DNA of 64,000 nucleotides. Source: Stutzerimonas stutzeri. Its GTDB lineage: Bacteria > Pseudomonadota > Gammaproteobacteria > Pseudomonadales > Pseudomonadaceae. Shown one piece after another: positions 41,164-49,362 of this stretch. The translations under genes were made by a program, and so were the position numbers. Within the stretch, counting starts at the first letter, position 1. Every line of letters begins with the position of its first letter. The notes below the pieces were generated by a model. It did no database searches, had not been told where the DNA came from, and saw nothing but the letters and a program-made list of their open reading frames with translations. The stretch lies in NCBI RefSeq assembly GCF_002909485.1, contig NZ_PPXG01000005.1:124001-188000 (forward strand), written 5' to 3'.

Positions 41164-42867
41164 CTCTTCTGGTCGTAGATTCAACTGCCTGAGCTGCTCC
41201 CTGCACCATTCTTCTTCGCCTGAGGGTATGTTCCACAACCTCACGACGAGCTCGCCGGTATCGGTATGACGGCACGCGACCCCTGCCTGTTTTATCCGCT
41301 GGCTAAGTAGGTCGTGAAGCAGTAGCTCAGTGATGTTCTCTCGCAGTTTGGGCTTGAAGATTTTTCCAACGGCCGTAAGTGGTAGTGCCTGAAGAATAAC
41401 TACCCTCTTGGGGCAGGCGGGACGCTCTGCTATGTGCTCGGAAGTGTATTGCAGAAGCTCTTCGCATGTCGCTTCGGCTCCCGCGCGGAGCTGTACGTAG
41501 GCAACGGGTAGCTCGCCTGCATATGCGTCAGGCGCTCCAATTGCAGCGGCCATTCCGACGCTTGGATGCTGCTCCAGGCAGCTTTCGATCAATGCCGGAT
41601 CAATGTTATGACCGCTACGAATGATGAGGTCCTTGGCGCGCCCGGTGATGAAGAGGTTGTCTTCGGGATCAATGTGCCCGAGGTCGCCGGTTCTAAACCA
41701 GCCTTCGGCACTTACAGGTGATTCGAGGCCGAGGTAACCCTGGAACAACATGGGGCTGCGAACGCATATTTCACCCGCATCAATACATGCTTCAACAGGC
41801 GCCTTGATATGGCCAACGCTTCCCCAGACTGCCGGCTTGCTTAGATCGGGAAGTGCGATGACGCCGCTGCATTCGGTCATCCCGTAAGCTTGATAGAGGT
41901 CCCGCCCCACGTTCTTTTGCGCAAGCTCGTGGAGTTTTACAGGGACGGGGGCGCCACCGGAAAGCAGAAATCTCAGGGTGCTGATGTCGGCGCCTCTGGT
42001 CGGCGCATCTAGCATTGCCGCCATGGAGGTTGGAATGCCGCTGCTGATCGTTACGCCCAATCTTTCGACCAGGCCCCAGTGACACTGGATTACCTCAGGA
42101 TTTCTGAAGCCGGCGAGGGTTGGGAGTACCAGGTCGGCTCCAGCACCGAGGATGGCAAGGCTGTTCACAATGGCGCCAGCAACGTGAAAGATGGGCAAGC
42201 CGTTAATCGCGATATCAGCGCCGGTCAGCCGCATGCTATCGATTACAGCGGCTGCAGCGGATAACTGATTGGCGTGAGTATGGCAGGCCAGCTTTGGCGT
42301 GCCGGTAGTTCCGCCGGTGTGGTAGTAAGCAGCAATGTGCTCGGCGGCAGGTGCGCCCGTTTCGCTTAGAGGTTCGTCATTGTAGTGAGGGACCAAGGAG
42401 TCGTAGTGTAGCTCGCCGGCGGGGTCGTACACCGAGACACACATTGGTGTATCTGGCAGGCGTTTGGATACCCGGACGGCTTTTTCCCAGAGCTCGAAAC
42501 CTCGGCTTGGGCCCAGCGCAAAGATGATGTCCGTCTGTGCTTTGGCCATTAGCTGGAAAAGCGCCTCGTCACTCAACAGGGGGTTGAGAGGGTTTGCGAT
42601 TCCTGCTGTTTCTGCCGCCCAGAGAAGTGTCTGGGCTTGCGGGATATTTGGGAGCAGCAGAGAAGCGACAGGGCGTGCTTTGCCTGTCAGCCCCCTGATC
42701 ATGTTCACGGTCTGGTGGAGCCTGGACAGTAGCTGGCTGTACGTCTGGCGGCTGGGTGGCTCGATGCCGTGGAGATCCTCCACAAAGGTTATCGCGGTTG
42801 ATTGTGGGGCTCGCTCGGCAGAGGCTACGAGCAGTTCGTAGATGGTGCGGGGGCGATTTTTGTTCAT
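41131..42867 (-). CDS. AMP-dependent acyl-CoA synthetase/ligase
   Basis: 578-aa adenylate-forming enzyme of the ANL superfamily that would activate a carboxylic acid with ATP and join it to CoA. Core motifs: YYHTGGTTGTPKLACHTH (P-loop, about residue 190), YGMTECSGVI, GWFRTGDLGHIDPEDN, GRAKDLIIRSGHNIDPALIE and the C-terminal lysine region LTAVGKIFKP. The substrate cannot be read; long-chain or other acyl acids are likely. No acyl-CoA pathway genes are adjacent. It overlaps the 3' end of the Crp-like gene by 33 bases. The 316-base region upstream is non-coding. Confidence 0.88.
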   Translation of the reverse strand: MNKNRPRTIYELLVASAERAPQSTAITFVEDLHGIEPPSRQTYSQLLSRLHQTVNMIRGLTGKARPVASLLLPNIPQAQTLLWAAETAGIANPLNPLLSDEALFQLMAKAQTDIIFALGPSRGFELWEKAVRVSKRLPDTPMCVSVYDPAGELHYDSLVPHYNDEPLSETGAPAAEHIAAYYHTGGTTGTPKLACHTHANQLSAAAAVIDSMRLTGADIAINGLPIFHVAGAIVNSLAILGAGADLVLPTLAGFRNPEVIQCHWGLVERLGVTISSGIPTSMAAMLDAPTRGADISTLRFLLSGGAPVPVKLHELAQKNVGRDLYQAYGMTECSGVIALPDLSKPAVWGSVGHIKAPVEACIDAGEICVRSPMLFQGYLGLESPVSAEGWFRTGDLGHIDPEDNLFITGRAKDLIIRSGHNIDPALIESCLEQHPSVGMAAAIGAPDAYAGELPVAYVQLRAGAEATCEELLQYTSEHIAERPACPKRVVILQALPLTAVGKIFKPKLRENITELLLHDLLSQRIKQAGVACRHTDTGELVVRLWNIPSGEEEWCREQLRQLNLRPEELTVDEPLQSG

Positions 42868-43183
42868 TGTTATGCGCTTTTTAGGGGGGAAGAAGAGCGC
42901 AGATAGTGAATTGCGATCAGCGAGCGCTCATTAACATTTATCAACTGAGCATTAATGGGTGCTGATCGGTGTCAGTCGAGCGAGCCTGGATCTGTTGACT
43001 CTTTGGAGTGGTGAGGCGGCGGGTCCTGTAGAGCGATTCGACGGCGAGCAGCCTGAACCCATTCGCAGGTTGTCATCGGGTTATGGGCGAAGGTTGCGTA
43101 TCGCAGAATCGACCATGACGGTTCCCAGGCCAGAAGGGAATCGGAGCGATCGGCGCCGCGTGCTGCGCCCCGATGCTTATCAA
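42868..43183. other. Intergenic region upstream of the acyl-CoA synthetase
   Basis: 316 bases without a supported gene. The part next to the synthetase start is AT-rich, with GAGCGCTC and CATTAATG palindromes at about 42923-42957, suitable for a promoter and operator of the minus-strand gene. The rest, near the ycgR stop, shows only poor ORFs. Confidence 0.5.
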
Positions 43184-43927
43184 TCAAAAAGGGCTGTCGG
43201 TGTTCTCACGACGCGCGTCGCGCTGCAATTGATACACGAGCCGTTCGATCTGACGCTGGGTGAGCCCGCTGAGGCGATGGAAGCGCAGGCCGCACATCGA
43301 GGTATCCAGCTTTTCATCGATGACCAAGTGGCGAAGTTCGACTTCGGTCTGAATCGCTCCAATGGGTAGCTTGGCTGAGAGTTCGTAGACCTGCCCGGTT
43401 TGCAAACTGCCCTGTAGGTTGCCCTTGATGCTCAGTTTGCATCCTGTAGCAGATATGTCGAGCAGCCGGCCTTCGAGTGCTTTTCTCGCCGCTGTGCCGC
43501 TGAGTTGTGCCGCTACGGCGATCTCTTTGAGTTGCGCACGGTATGCATTGCGCCGCTGGTGATAGGTTAGCGCCGCTGGCGTAGGTATCCAGTAGCAACG
43601 CGCGCCGTCGATCTCACCCACATGTACCGATTGGTCGCTGGTCCAGGAGATGCGCGCCCCTTCGTGGAAGCCCTCGATATGAATCGGCTCGCCTTGCACG
43701 AGAAGACGCTCCCCATCATTGGGAATCAATTCGTCGAGTGCTATCCAGCCGGTTTCACGATTCATCTCCACCAGATAGCTCTGATAGCGCTGACTGCGCT
43801 CAGCGAAGCGAAGGGTTAGCGGGATGTTGTTATCCAGAAGAGGGCGTAAGTTGGCGTAGATTTCGAGTGGTGCCGTCAATACCTTGGGAGGCTGCGGTCC
43901 TTCATCGCCTAGGAATGGGCTAGACAC
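43184..43927 (-). CDS. ycgR: Flagellar brake protein YcgR/FlgZ (PilZ domain)
   Basis: 247-aa c-di-GMP effector that slows the flagellar motor. The N-terminal YcgR domain (about residues 15-115) has LLDNNIPLTLRFAERSQRYQ. The PilZ domain begins with the c-di-GMP-binding YHQRRNAYRAQL (RxxxR-type arginines) and continues with RLLDISATGCKLSI, the (D/N)xSxxG motif. Placed with flgN, flgM and flgA on the minus strand, the order found in pseudomonads where the protein is called FlgZ. It links c-di-GMP signalling, including AmrZ-controlled enzymes, to swimming. Confidence 0.92.
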   Translation of the reverse strand: MSSPFLGDEGPQPPKVLTAPLEIYANLRPLLDNNIPLTLRFAERSQRYQSYLVEMNRETGWIALDELIPNDGERLLVQGEPIHIEGFHEGARISWTSDQSVHVGEIDGARCYWIPTPAALTYHQRRNAYRAQLKEIAVAAQLSGTAARKALEGRLLDISATGCKLSIKGNLQGSLQTGQVYELSAKLPIGAIQTEVELRHLVIDEKLDTSMCGLRFHRLSGLTQRQIERLVYQLQRDARRENTDSPF

Positions 43928-43989
43928 GGTCCGGTGCTCTCCGGCGCATTGTTATCACCATCGCGTTGCGTCCTTGTGCAGTCGATCGT

Positions 43990-44460
43990 TCAGGCTTGGC
44001 TCAAAGGCCGCTGCTGCGTGGTTTTGGCTGCGCTGCCCCGATTGTCGTAGAGATCGGGTGTGTCGTCTTTACCCTGCAGAATATTCAGCATGCCGCCAAG
44101 GGCACTCTGGTTGGCACGAATAAGACGGCCGTTTCGCTCGTTGGCGCTGCGGCAGCTCTCAAGTTCAGCTTCCAGTAGCTGAGCCTGCTCGAGAATGGTC
44201 GCACCGCTATCAGATTTGCTCGCGGCGGCTTCCAGTCCTGTACGGTCTGGGCTCAGCTGCTGTCCGATCAGCCATTGGCTGCGCTGCGCGCCATGCTGGC
44301 CGAGGAGGGCGAGCAACGGTTGCTTCTTCGCCAGAATGGCTTCCAGGTCCGCCAGGTTGCGGTCACCCAGGGCTGCGAACTCTTGATCAATGAGCTCAAG
44401 GAGTTGGCGTGCTATGCCGATATCGTCGGCTAGCTGCTCAAGCAGGGCTGTGTCGTGCAT
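43990..44460 (-). CDS. flgN: Flagellar export chaperone FlgN
   Basis: 156-aa mostly helical chaperone for the hook-filament junction proteins FlgK and FlgL. The N-terminal coiled region EQLADDIGIARQLLELIDQEF with LEAILAKKQPLLALLGQH is typical of FlgN, as is the Gln-rich C-terminus. I chose ATG 44460; the frame is open upstream but without conserved sequence. It follows flgM by 40 bases on the minus strand, and its client genes flgK and flgL lie in the same window. Confidence 0.88.
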   Translation of the reverse strand: MHDTALLEQLADDIGIARQLLELIDQEFAALGDRNLADLEAILAKKQPLLALLGQHGAQRSQWLIGQQLSPDRTGLEAAASKSDSGATILEQAQLLEAELESCRSANERNGRLIRANQSALGGMLNILQGKDDTPDLYDNRGSAAKTTQQRPLSQA

Positions 44461-44500
44461 TTCGGACTCTGGGCATTTTGCGTGGATGTTGGGTCCAGCC

Positions 44501-44836
44501 TCAGTGCTGCGTCTCGAATGCAAGCATCTTGGCTGCTACGCGCTGACTGTCGACTTGGTAGGAGCCATCAGCGATCGCCTTTTTCAGCTCTGCAACGCGC
44601 TCCTGATTGACTGTTGGTTGGTCATTGAGCTTGTCGGAAGCCTGCTGGAGGCGCTGAGCTTCTGGGCTCAGTTGTACTGTGTCGCTGGTGCTGGCGTTGC
44701 TGTTTACGGTGCCGGGCTTGGGCGCTTCGCTAGCAGGTGCCTGCTGAGGGCTACCAGTGCGCTCGTTACCTTGCACGCCGTTGCGCCCGCTAGGGGCATT
44801 CATAGGGCTGTTGGGCCGATTGAAGTCGATGACCAT
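44501..44836 (-). CDS. flgM: Anti-sigma-28 factor FlgM
   Basis: 111-aa inhibitor of FliA. The N-terminus MVIDFNRPN is the usual FlgM start; the middle is disordered (Ser, Asn, Pro rich); the C-terminal FliA-binding part has VQLSPEAQRLQQ and RVAELKKAIADGSYQVDSQ followed by RVAAKMLAFE. It is exported through the completed hook to release FliA. A clear FliA promoter lies 36 bases upstream, so it is part of the FliA feedback loop. Confidence 0.93.
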   Translation of the reverse strand: MVIDFNRPNSPMNAPSGRNGVQGNERTGSPQQAPASEAPKPGTVNSNASTSDTVQLSPEAQRLQQASDKLNDQPTVNQERVAELKKAIADGSYQVDSQRVAAKMLAFETQH

Positions 44837-44872
44837 GATGCAAACCTCGAAGGGATCAGGACGCTTGCCATG

Positions 44873-44899
44873 TGTTCGGCAACAATGGACGAAACTTTA
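44873..44899 (-). promoter_or_regulatory. Sigma-28 (FliA) promoter of flgM
   Basis: Read on the minus strand: TAAAGTTT, an 11-base spacer, then GCCGAACA, against the consensus TAAAGTTT-N11-GCCGATAA. It is about 36 bases before the flgM start. Confidence 0.88.
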
Positions 44900-44949
44900 G
44901 CGCTTTTTTTCGAGAGGCACACTGGAAAACTGCATAGCCGGTTGAGTGG

Positions 44950-45690
44950 TTACATGGCTACTTCGACCTGGCCGGGCCCGGTTACCCGAGCCTTGATTGT
45001 GCGGCCAGATCGCTGGTTCTTCACAGAGATTTGTTTGCCTAGGGCGCCGCCGGCCATTGCCTCGCCGGGCATTCGGACGCTGATCGCGCCGCTTCTGGCG
45101 GTGATGACCACTTGGTCGCCTCTGCGGATCATCTCCGCCATTTCCAGCTGATTTGGCGAGATCACCTGATCTGGCTGTATTGGGCGAGTCAGCTTGTTGC
45201 CCATCACTTCGTCAAGTCGGGTCAAATAGCCTTGGTTGAGAACGGATATATCGCGTTCGGCGAGGCTAACGTCGCTGTCGCTGAGAATCGTATCGCGCAA
45301 AAGGGACTTGTTGGCGACGATGACTTCGCGATATAGCCGGACCTGCGCAGGAACGAAAACCGACCAAGGGCTACTGCCTTCGCAACTTACCCGCACCGTG
45401 ACCCGTCCTATGGGGGGAGTGGTGTTGCTCAGCTTTGCGCCCAATGGCTGGTCGCATTGATTCAGGCGCAGTCGAGGATCAAGGCGGCTGACATTGACCT
45501 CATAGCGGGCTTCGATTCCGCTTCGGCTCAAATACTCGCTTACTTCGCGCTCAAGAAACTGCTCGGTCACGTCGATAAGCTGTTCAGGATGTGACATGGT
45601 TGATGCATGGGCGAGCTGTCCCATCGCGCAAAGCACGAGTAGCAGCACGTTTATGCTCAGCATTGGCCTGCCGCGCCGGAAAATAGTCAT
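44950..45690 (-). CDS. flgA: Flagellar basal-body P-ring formation chaperone FlgA
   Basis: Periplasmic chaperone that helps FlgI form the P ring. The signal peptide is visible (LSINVLLLVLCAMGQLAHAS). The C-terminal SAF-type domain has LLRDTILSDSDVSLAERDIS, VISPNQLEMAEMIRRGDQV and VRMPGEAMAGGALGKQISVKN. The start is uncertain: ATG 45702 lies one base from the predicted sigma-54 start of transcription and would be leaderless; ATG 45690 or 45663 are alternatives and I list 45690. Divergent from cheV. Confidence 0.88.
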   Translation of the reverse strand: MTIFRRGRPMLSINVLLLVLCAMGQLAHASTMSHPEQLIDVTEQFLEREVSEYLSRSGIEARYEVNVSRLDPRLRLNQCDQPLGAKLSNTTPPIGRVTVRVSCEGSSPWSVFVPAQVRLYREVIVANKSLLRDTILSDSDVSLAERDISVLNQGYLTRLDEVMGNKLTRPIQPDQVISPNQLEMAEMIRRGDQVVITARSGAISVRMPGEAMAGGALGKQISVKNQRSGRTIKARVTGPGQVEVAM

Positions 45691-45713
45691 TTGGACGTTC
45701 ATATCCGAACCCA

Positions 45714-45729
45714 AGCAAGGGGCGTGCCG
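45714..45729 (-). promoter_or_regulatory. Sigma-54 promoter of flgA
   Basis: Minus strand: CGGCAC, five bases, TTGCT, against the consensus TGGCAC-N5-TTGCW. Only the first base differs. The expected transcription start is about 45703. Confidence 0.75.
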
Positions 45730-45780
45730 CGTCTTTAATCGTCCGGCCCCGTTTATCTGCAAGCAGAGAGGAAGATTGGC

Positions 45781-46713
45781 ATGGCCGGCGTACTGGATTC
45801 GGTTAACCAGCGTACCCAACTGGTAGGGCAAAACCGCCTGGAGTTGCTGCTGTTTCGTCTAGATGGCGACCAGCTTTATGGAATCAACGTCTTTAAGGTG
45901 CGCGAGGTACTGCAATGCCCGCGGCTGACCGTGATGCCGAAGTGCGGCAGGGTGGTACGCGGTGTGGCAAGCATCCGAGGCAGTACGCTACCTATCCTCG
46001 ATCTGTCGCTCGCCACTGGCAAGTCGGCGCTGATGGACTTGGAAAACTCGTTCGCGGTAATCACCGAATATAACAACAGAACGCTTGGCTTCCTGGTGAG
46101 TTCTGTCGAAAGGATCGTCAACCTGAACTGGGAAGCCATTCTGCCACCCCCCAAGGGTGCTGGGCGGGACCATTACTTGACGGCTGTTACGCATATCGAC
46201 AACAAGCTGGTGGAAATCATTGATGTGGAGAAAGTGCTGGCCGAGGTTGCACCCACTTCAGAAGAGGTTTCACCGGGCATAGTCGATGACGACACGCGCG
46301 CCAAGGCGCTCTCCTGCCGGGTGTTGGTTGTAGATGATTCGTCGGTGGCGCGTAAGCAGATTACCCGCTGTCTTGAAAATCTTGGCATTGAGGTCGTCCA
46401 GTTGAACGATGGGCGTGATGCGCTCAACTATCTTCGGCGCATGGCCGACGAAGGCAAAAAGCCCGCAGATGAATTCCTGATGATGATTTCCGATATTGAA
46501 ATGCCGGAGATGGATGGCTATACCCTGACTACCGAGGTGCGACACGATCCGCGTATGCAAGGTATGCATATACTCCTGCATACTTCCCTCTCCGGTGTGT
46601 TCAATCAGAACATGGTGAAGCGGGCGGGAGCGGACGATTTCCTCGCCAAGTTCCAGCCTGACGATCTCGCCGCGCGGGTGGCAGATCGAATCAGGCAGGC
46701 GGATGCAAACTGA
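45781..46713 (+). CDS. cheV: Chemotaxis coupling/response-regulator protein CheV
   Basis: 310-aa hybrid of a CheW domain (about residues 15-155) and a receiver domain (about 175-305). CheW part: ELLLFRLDGDQLYGINVFKV, VRGVASIRGSTLPILDL. Receiver: VLVVDDSSVARKQI with the acidic pair, the phospho-acceptor Asp in MISDIEMPEMDGYTL, HTSLSG and the conserved Lys in FLAKFQPDDL. It couples receptors to CheA and may adjust gain when phosphorylated. AGAGGAAG precedes ATG 45781. Overlaps cheR by 11 bases and is divergent from flgA. Confidence 0.95.
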   Translation: MAGVLDSVNQRTQLVGQNRLELLLFRLDGDQLYGINVFKVREVLQCPRLTVMPKCGRVVRGVASIRGSTLPILDLSLATGKSALMDLENSFAVITEYNNRTLGFLVSSVERIVNLNWEAILPPPKGAGRDHYLTAVTHIDNKLVEIIDVEKVLAEVAPTSEEVSPGIVDDDTRAKALSCRVLVVDDSSVARKQITRCLENLGIEVVQLNDGRDALNYLRRMADEGKKPADEFLMMISDIEMPEMDGYTLTTEVRHDPRMQGMHILLHTSLSGVFNQNMVKRAGADDFLAKFQPDDLAARVADRIRQADAN

Positions 46714-47572
46714 GGCTAGTTCCTCTAACGATGGTGAGGCTTTATTGGTGTCAGTCGATCTGGATTTCGAGCAGTTCCGGGTATTTCTTGAAAAGACGTG
46801 CGGCATTCTGCTGGGCACTAATAAGCAGTATTTGGTGACCAGCCGTCTGAATAAGCTGATGGAGCAGCAGGAGCTCAAGACGCTTGGCGACTTGGTCAGA
46901 AAGATCCAAGCGCAGCCGCGTAGCGGTCTGCGTGAGTTGGTCGTCGATGCGATGACTACCAACGAAACGCTATGGTTTCGCGATACCTATCCGTTCGAGG
47001 TGCTCAAGAGCCGGGTTCTGCCGGAGATGCTCAAGGCTGGATCTGGTCAGCGTCTGCGGATCTGGTCGGCTGCATGCTCGTCGGGTCAAGAGCCTTACTC
47101 GCTTTCAATGGCCATCGATGAGTTTGAGCGCAGCAGTCCCAGCCAACCGAAGACGGGTGTGCAAATCGTCGCCACTGAGCTCTCTGGGACGATGCTTGCC
47201 GCGTGCAAGGCGGCTGAGTACGACAGTCTGGCCATCGCTCGTGGCCTTTCGGCAGAGCGTTTGCAGCGTTATTTCGACGTAAAGGCCCCGGGGCGATGGG
47301 CTGTAAAGCCGCCCATCCGTTCAAGAGTCGAGTTCAGAGTGCAAAATCTTCTCGACAGTTATGCCGGCCTGGGCAAATTCGATATCGTTTTTTGCCGAAA
47401 CGTGTTGATCTATTTTTCCGCCGACGTCAAAAAAGACATCCTCAAGCGGATCCATGCCACGTTGCGTCCCGGTGGCTATCTGTTCCTTGGTGCGTCCGAA
47501 GCGCTTAATGGCCTGCCGGAGCTGTACCAGATGGTGCAGTGCAGCCCGGGGATCATCTACAAGGCCAAGTGA
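46703..47572 (+). CDS. cheR: Chemotaxis protein methyltransferase CheR
   Basis: 289-aa S-adenosylmethionine-dependent enzyme that methylates glutamates of chemoreceptors. N-terminal helical domain, then TTNETLWFRDTYPFEVLKS (substrate loop), the SAM-binding LRIWSAACSSGQEPYSLSM, and FDIVFCRNVLIYFSADVKKD with LRPGGYLFLGASEAL. All family blocks are present. Its start is inside the end of cheV, indicating coupling. The transcript probably ends at the hairpin before the flgB promoter. Confidence 0.95.
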   Translation: MQTEASSSNDGEALLVSVDLDFEQFRVFLEKTCGILLGTNKQYLVTSRLNKLMEQQELKTLGDLVRKIQAQPRSGLRELVVDAMTTNETLWFRDTYPFEVLKSRVLPEMLKAGSGQRLRIWSAACSSGQEPYSLSMAIDEFERSSPSQPKTGVQIVATELSGTMLAACKAAEYDSLAIARGLSAERLQRYFDVKAPGRWAVKPPIRSRVEFRVQNLLDSYAGLGKFDIVFCRNVLIYFSADVKKDILKRIHATLRPGGYLFLGASEALNGLPELYQMVQCSPGIIYKAK

Positions 47573-47624
47573 TCTGGTCGCTCTGGCGGCAGAAAACCGT
47601 CATGCAACATGACGGTTGCGGCAA

Positions 47625-47650
47625 AAAGGCGGTAAAGACTTGCCGCTTTT
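47625..47650 (+). terminator. Probable terminator after cheR
   Basis: Stem AAAGGCGG / CCGCTTTT with a 10-base loop. It is preceded by another hairpin (AACCGTCATG / CATGACGGTT, 47594-47616) without a T-run. Together they separate cheVR from the flgB promoter. Confidence 0.6.
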
Positions 47651-47709
47651 GACGCCGTGGGCCTTGGTCACGGTTCTTCATCCCTTTAAAATCAATGCTT
47701 TGCAATGAG

Positions 47710-47725
47710 TGGCACGAGCTTTGCT
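47710..47725 (+). promoter_or_regulatory. Sigma-54 promoter of flgBCDE
   Basis: TGGCACGAGCTTTGCT matches TGGCAC-N5-TTGCW completely. It is 44 bases before the flgB start. Activation by FleQ/FleR-type enhancer-binding proteins is expected in pseudomonads. Confidence 0.93.
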
Positions 47726-47768
47726 GGAGTATGCGCAAGCAGACTTGTATCCGGCAGAGGGCCAGATC

Positions 47769-48173
47769 ATGAGCATCAGTTTCGACAAGGCATTGGGTAT
47801 TCACGAAAAGGCGCTTGGTTTTCGCTCGCAGCGAGCCGAAGTGCTGGCCAACAATATTGCGAACGCCGATACGCCGCATTACAAGGCTCGTGATCTGGAT
47901 TTCAGCAGCGTGCTTGCCCAGCAGTCGGCTCGTAGTCAGGGTGGGTTCGGCGTGGCGCTGACCAGCGACAAGCACATTGCGGCGGAGGGAATGGAGATCG
48001 CTGACGCCTCCCTGCGGTTTCGCATGCCCGCACACCCGTCGCTTGACCAGAACACCGTCGATCTGCAGATCGAGCAGTCCAATTACGCGAAGAACGCCAT
48101 CGACTTTCAGGCGAGCTTCACCCTGCTCAACAGCAAGTTCAGGGGGCTTATGAGCGCCCTGCGTGGCGAATAA
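47769..48173 (+). CDS. flgB: Flagellar basal-body rod protein FlgB
   Basis: Proximal rod component (134 aa) exported by the flagellar type III system. N-terminal FDKALGIHEKALGFRSQRAE is followed by VLANNIANADTPHYKARDLDF, the rod-family signature; the C-terminus ends FTLLNSKFRGLMSALRG. I chose ATG 47769 rather than upstream in-frame GTG/ATG codons because the sigma-54 promoter overlaps that region. First gene of flgBCDE, 11 bases before flgC. Confidence 0.95.
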   Translation: MSISFDKALGIHEKALGFRSQRAEVLANNIANADTPHYKARDLDFSSVLAQQSARSQGGFGVALTSDKHIAAEGMEIADASLRFRMPAHPSLDQNTVDLQIEQSNYAKNAIDFQASFTLLNSKFRGLMSALRGE

Positions 48174-48184
48174 AGGAGCCTTCC

Positions 48185-48628
48185 ATGTCCCTTAGCAGCG
48201 TATTCAACATTGCCGGCAGTGGCATGAGTGCCCAGAGCACCCGCCTGAACACAATTTCCAGCAATATCGCGAATGCCGAAACCGTTTCATCCAGCGTTGA
48301 CCAGACCTACCGTGCCCGGCATCCGGTGTTCGCTACCGTATTTCAGCATGCCAACGGTCAGCCCGATCAGTCGCTGTTCGCTGGGCAGGATCAGGCGGGC
48401 GTCGGTGTCCAGGTGCTGGGCGTGGTCGAGGATCAAAGCGAGCTTCAGGCCCGTTACGAGCCCAATCATCCGGCTGCCGATGAGGCGGGGTATGTGTACT
48501 ACCCAAACGTCAACGTGGTGGAAGAAATGGCCGACATGATCTCAGCCAGTCGCGCATTCCAAACGAATGCCGAGCTGATGAACACGGCTAAAACCATGTT
48601 GCAGAAAGTGCTGACGCTGGGTCAGTGA
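48185..48628 (+). CDS. flgC: Flagellar basal-body rod protein FlgC
   Basis: Proximal rod component, 147 aa. N-terminus FNIAGSGMSAQSTRLNTIS with SSNIANAETVSSSVDQTYRA; the C-terminus VVEEMADMISASRAFQTNAE and LMNTAKTMLQKVLTLG forms the paired helix. A strong AAAGGAG ribosome site precedes ATG 48185. It stacks with FlgB, FlgF and FlgG in the periplasmic rod. Confidence 0.96.
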   Translation: MSLSSVFNIAGSGMSAQSTRLNTISSNIANAETVSSSVDQTYRARHPVFATVFQHANGQPDQSLFAGQDQAGVGVQVLGVVEDQSELQARYEPNHPAADEAGYVYYPNVNVVEEMADMISASRAFQTNAELMNTAKTMLQKVLTLGQ

Positions 48629-48647
48629 TTGATACGAGAACGCACTT

Positions 48648-49331
48648 ATGAGCACAACAGGCGGCGTCGGCGGTACCAGTTCGATACTCGACCAGTATCA
48701 GTTCGGTGAGAGCCGAGAGGCCAAGGGCAACGACCTCGGCAAGAATGAATTCCTTGAGCTGTTGGTCGCCCAGCTGAACAACCAGAACCCTCTGGAGCCC
48801 CAGGAAAACGGGGAGTTCATTGGTCAGCTGGCGCAGTTCAGCACGGTTGAGGGCGTCGAGAAACTGAACGCCAGCATGCAGACCATCCTGTCTGGCTATC
48901 AGTCTTCGCAGGCGCTGCAAGCGTCTTCGCTGGTAGGTCGCAAAGTGATCGTGCCAACGGATAAAGCCGTCGTGGATACCAGCGAAACCTTCAAGGCCAG
49001 CATGGTTTTGCCAACGTCCAGCAGCAACGTGTTCGTCAACATCTATGACAGCTCGGGGGCGGCGGTTGGCCGGGTCAACATGGGGCAGCAGGAGGCTGGA
49101 AACATCTCCTTCATGTGGGACGGCAAGGATTCCAGCGGCAATGTGTTGCCGCCTGGCACATATCGCTTCGAGGCGCAGGCTACGTATCAGGGTGAAACCA
49201 AAGGGTTGTACACCTTGCTACCTGCCAATGTCGACAGCGTCACCCTCGGTCAGAACGGCGGGGAGCTGATGCTCAATCTTGCCGGTATCGGCAGCATCGG
49301 ACTTTCCCAGGTCCAGGTCATCGGACAATAA
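48648..49331 (+). CDS. flgD: Flagellar hook capping protein FlgD
   Basis: Scaffold cap for hook assembly (227 aa). N-terminal export and capping segment: KNEFLELLVAQLNNQNPLEP and ENGEFIGQLAQFSTVEGVEK. The C-terminal half is Ig/Tudor-like: GQQEAGNISFMWDGKDSSGN with LPPGTYRFEAQATY, the FlgD Ig-like block. It is 20 bases after flgC and 31 before flgE. The cap is released when the hook is finished. Confidence 0.95.
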   Translation: MSTTGGVGGTSSILDQYQFGESREAKGNDLGKNEFLELLVAQLNNQNPLEPQENGEFIGQLAQFSTVEGVEKLNASMQTILSGYQSSQALQASSLVGRKVIVPTDKAVVDTSETFKASMVLPTSSSNVFVNIYDSSGAAVGRVNMGQQEAGNISFMWDGKDSSGNVLPPGTYRFEAQATYQGETKGLYTLLPANVDSVTLGQNGGELMLNLAGIGSIGLSQVQVIGQ

Positions 49332-49362
49332 CCGCCGGCACTCTCGGCAAAGGAGCGATTCA

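Noticed and set aside
40236-43183. Genomic island integrated at tRNA-Arg(CCU)
   Set aside because: No integrase gene and no repeat of the tRNA 3' end were found within the window; the adjoining genes look like ordinary chromosomal genes.
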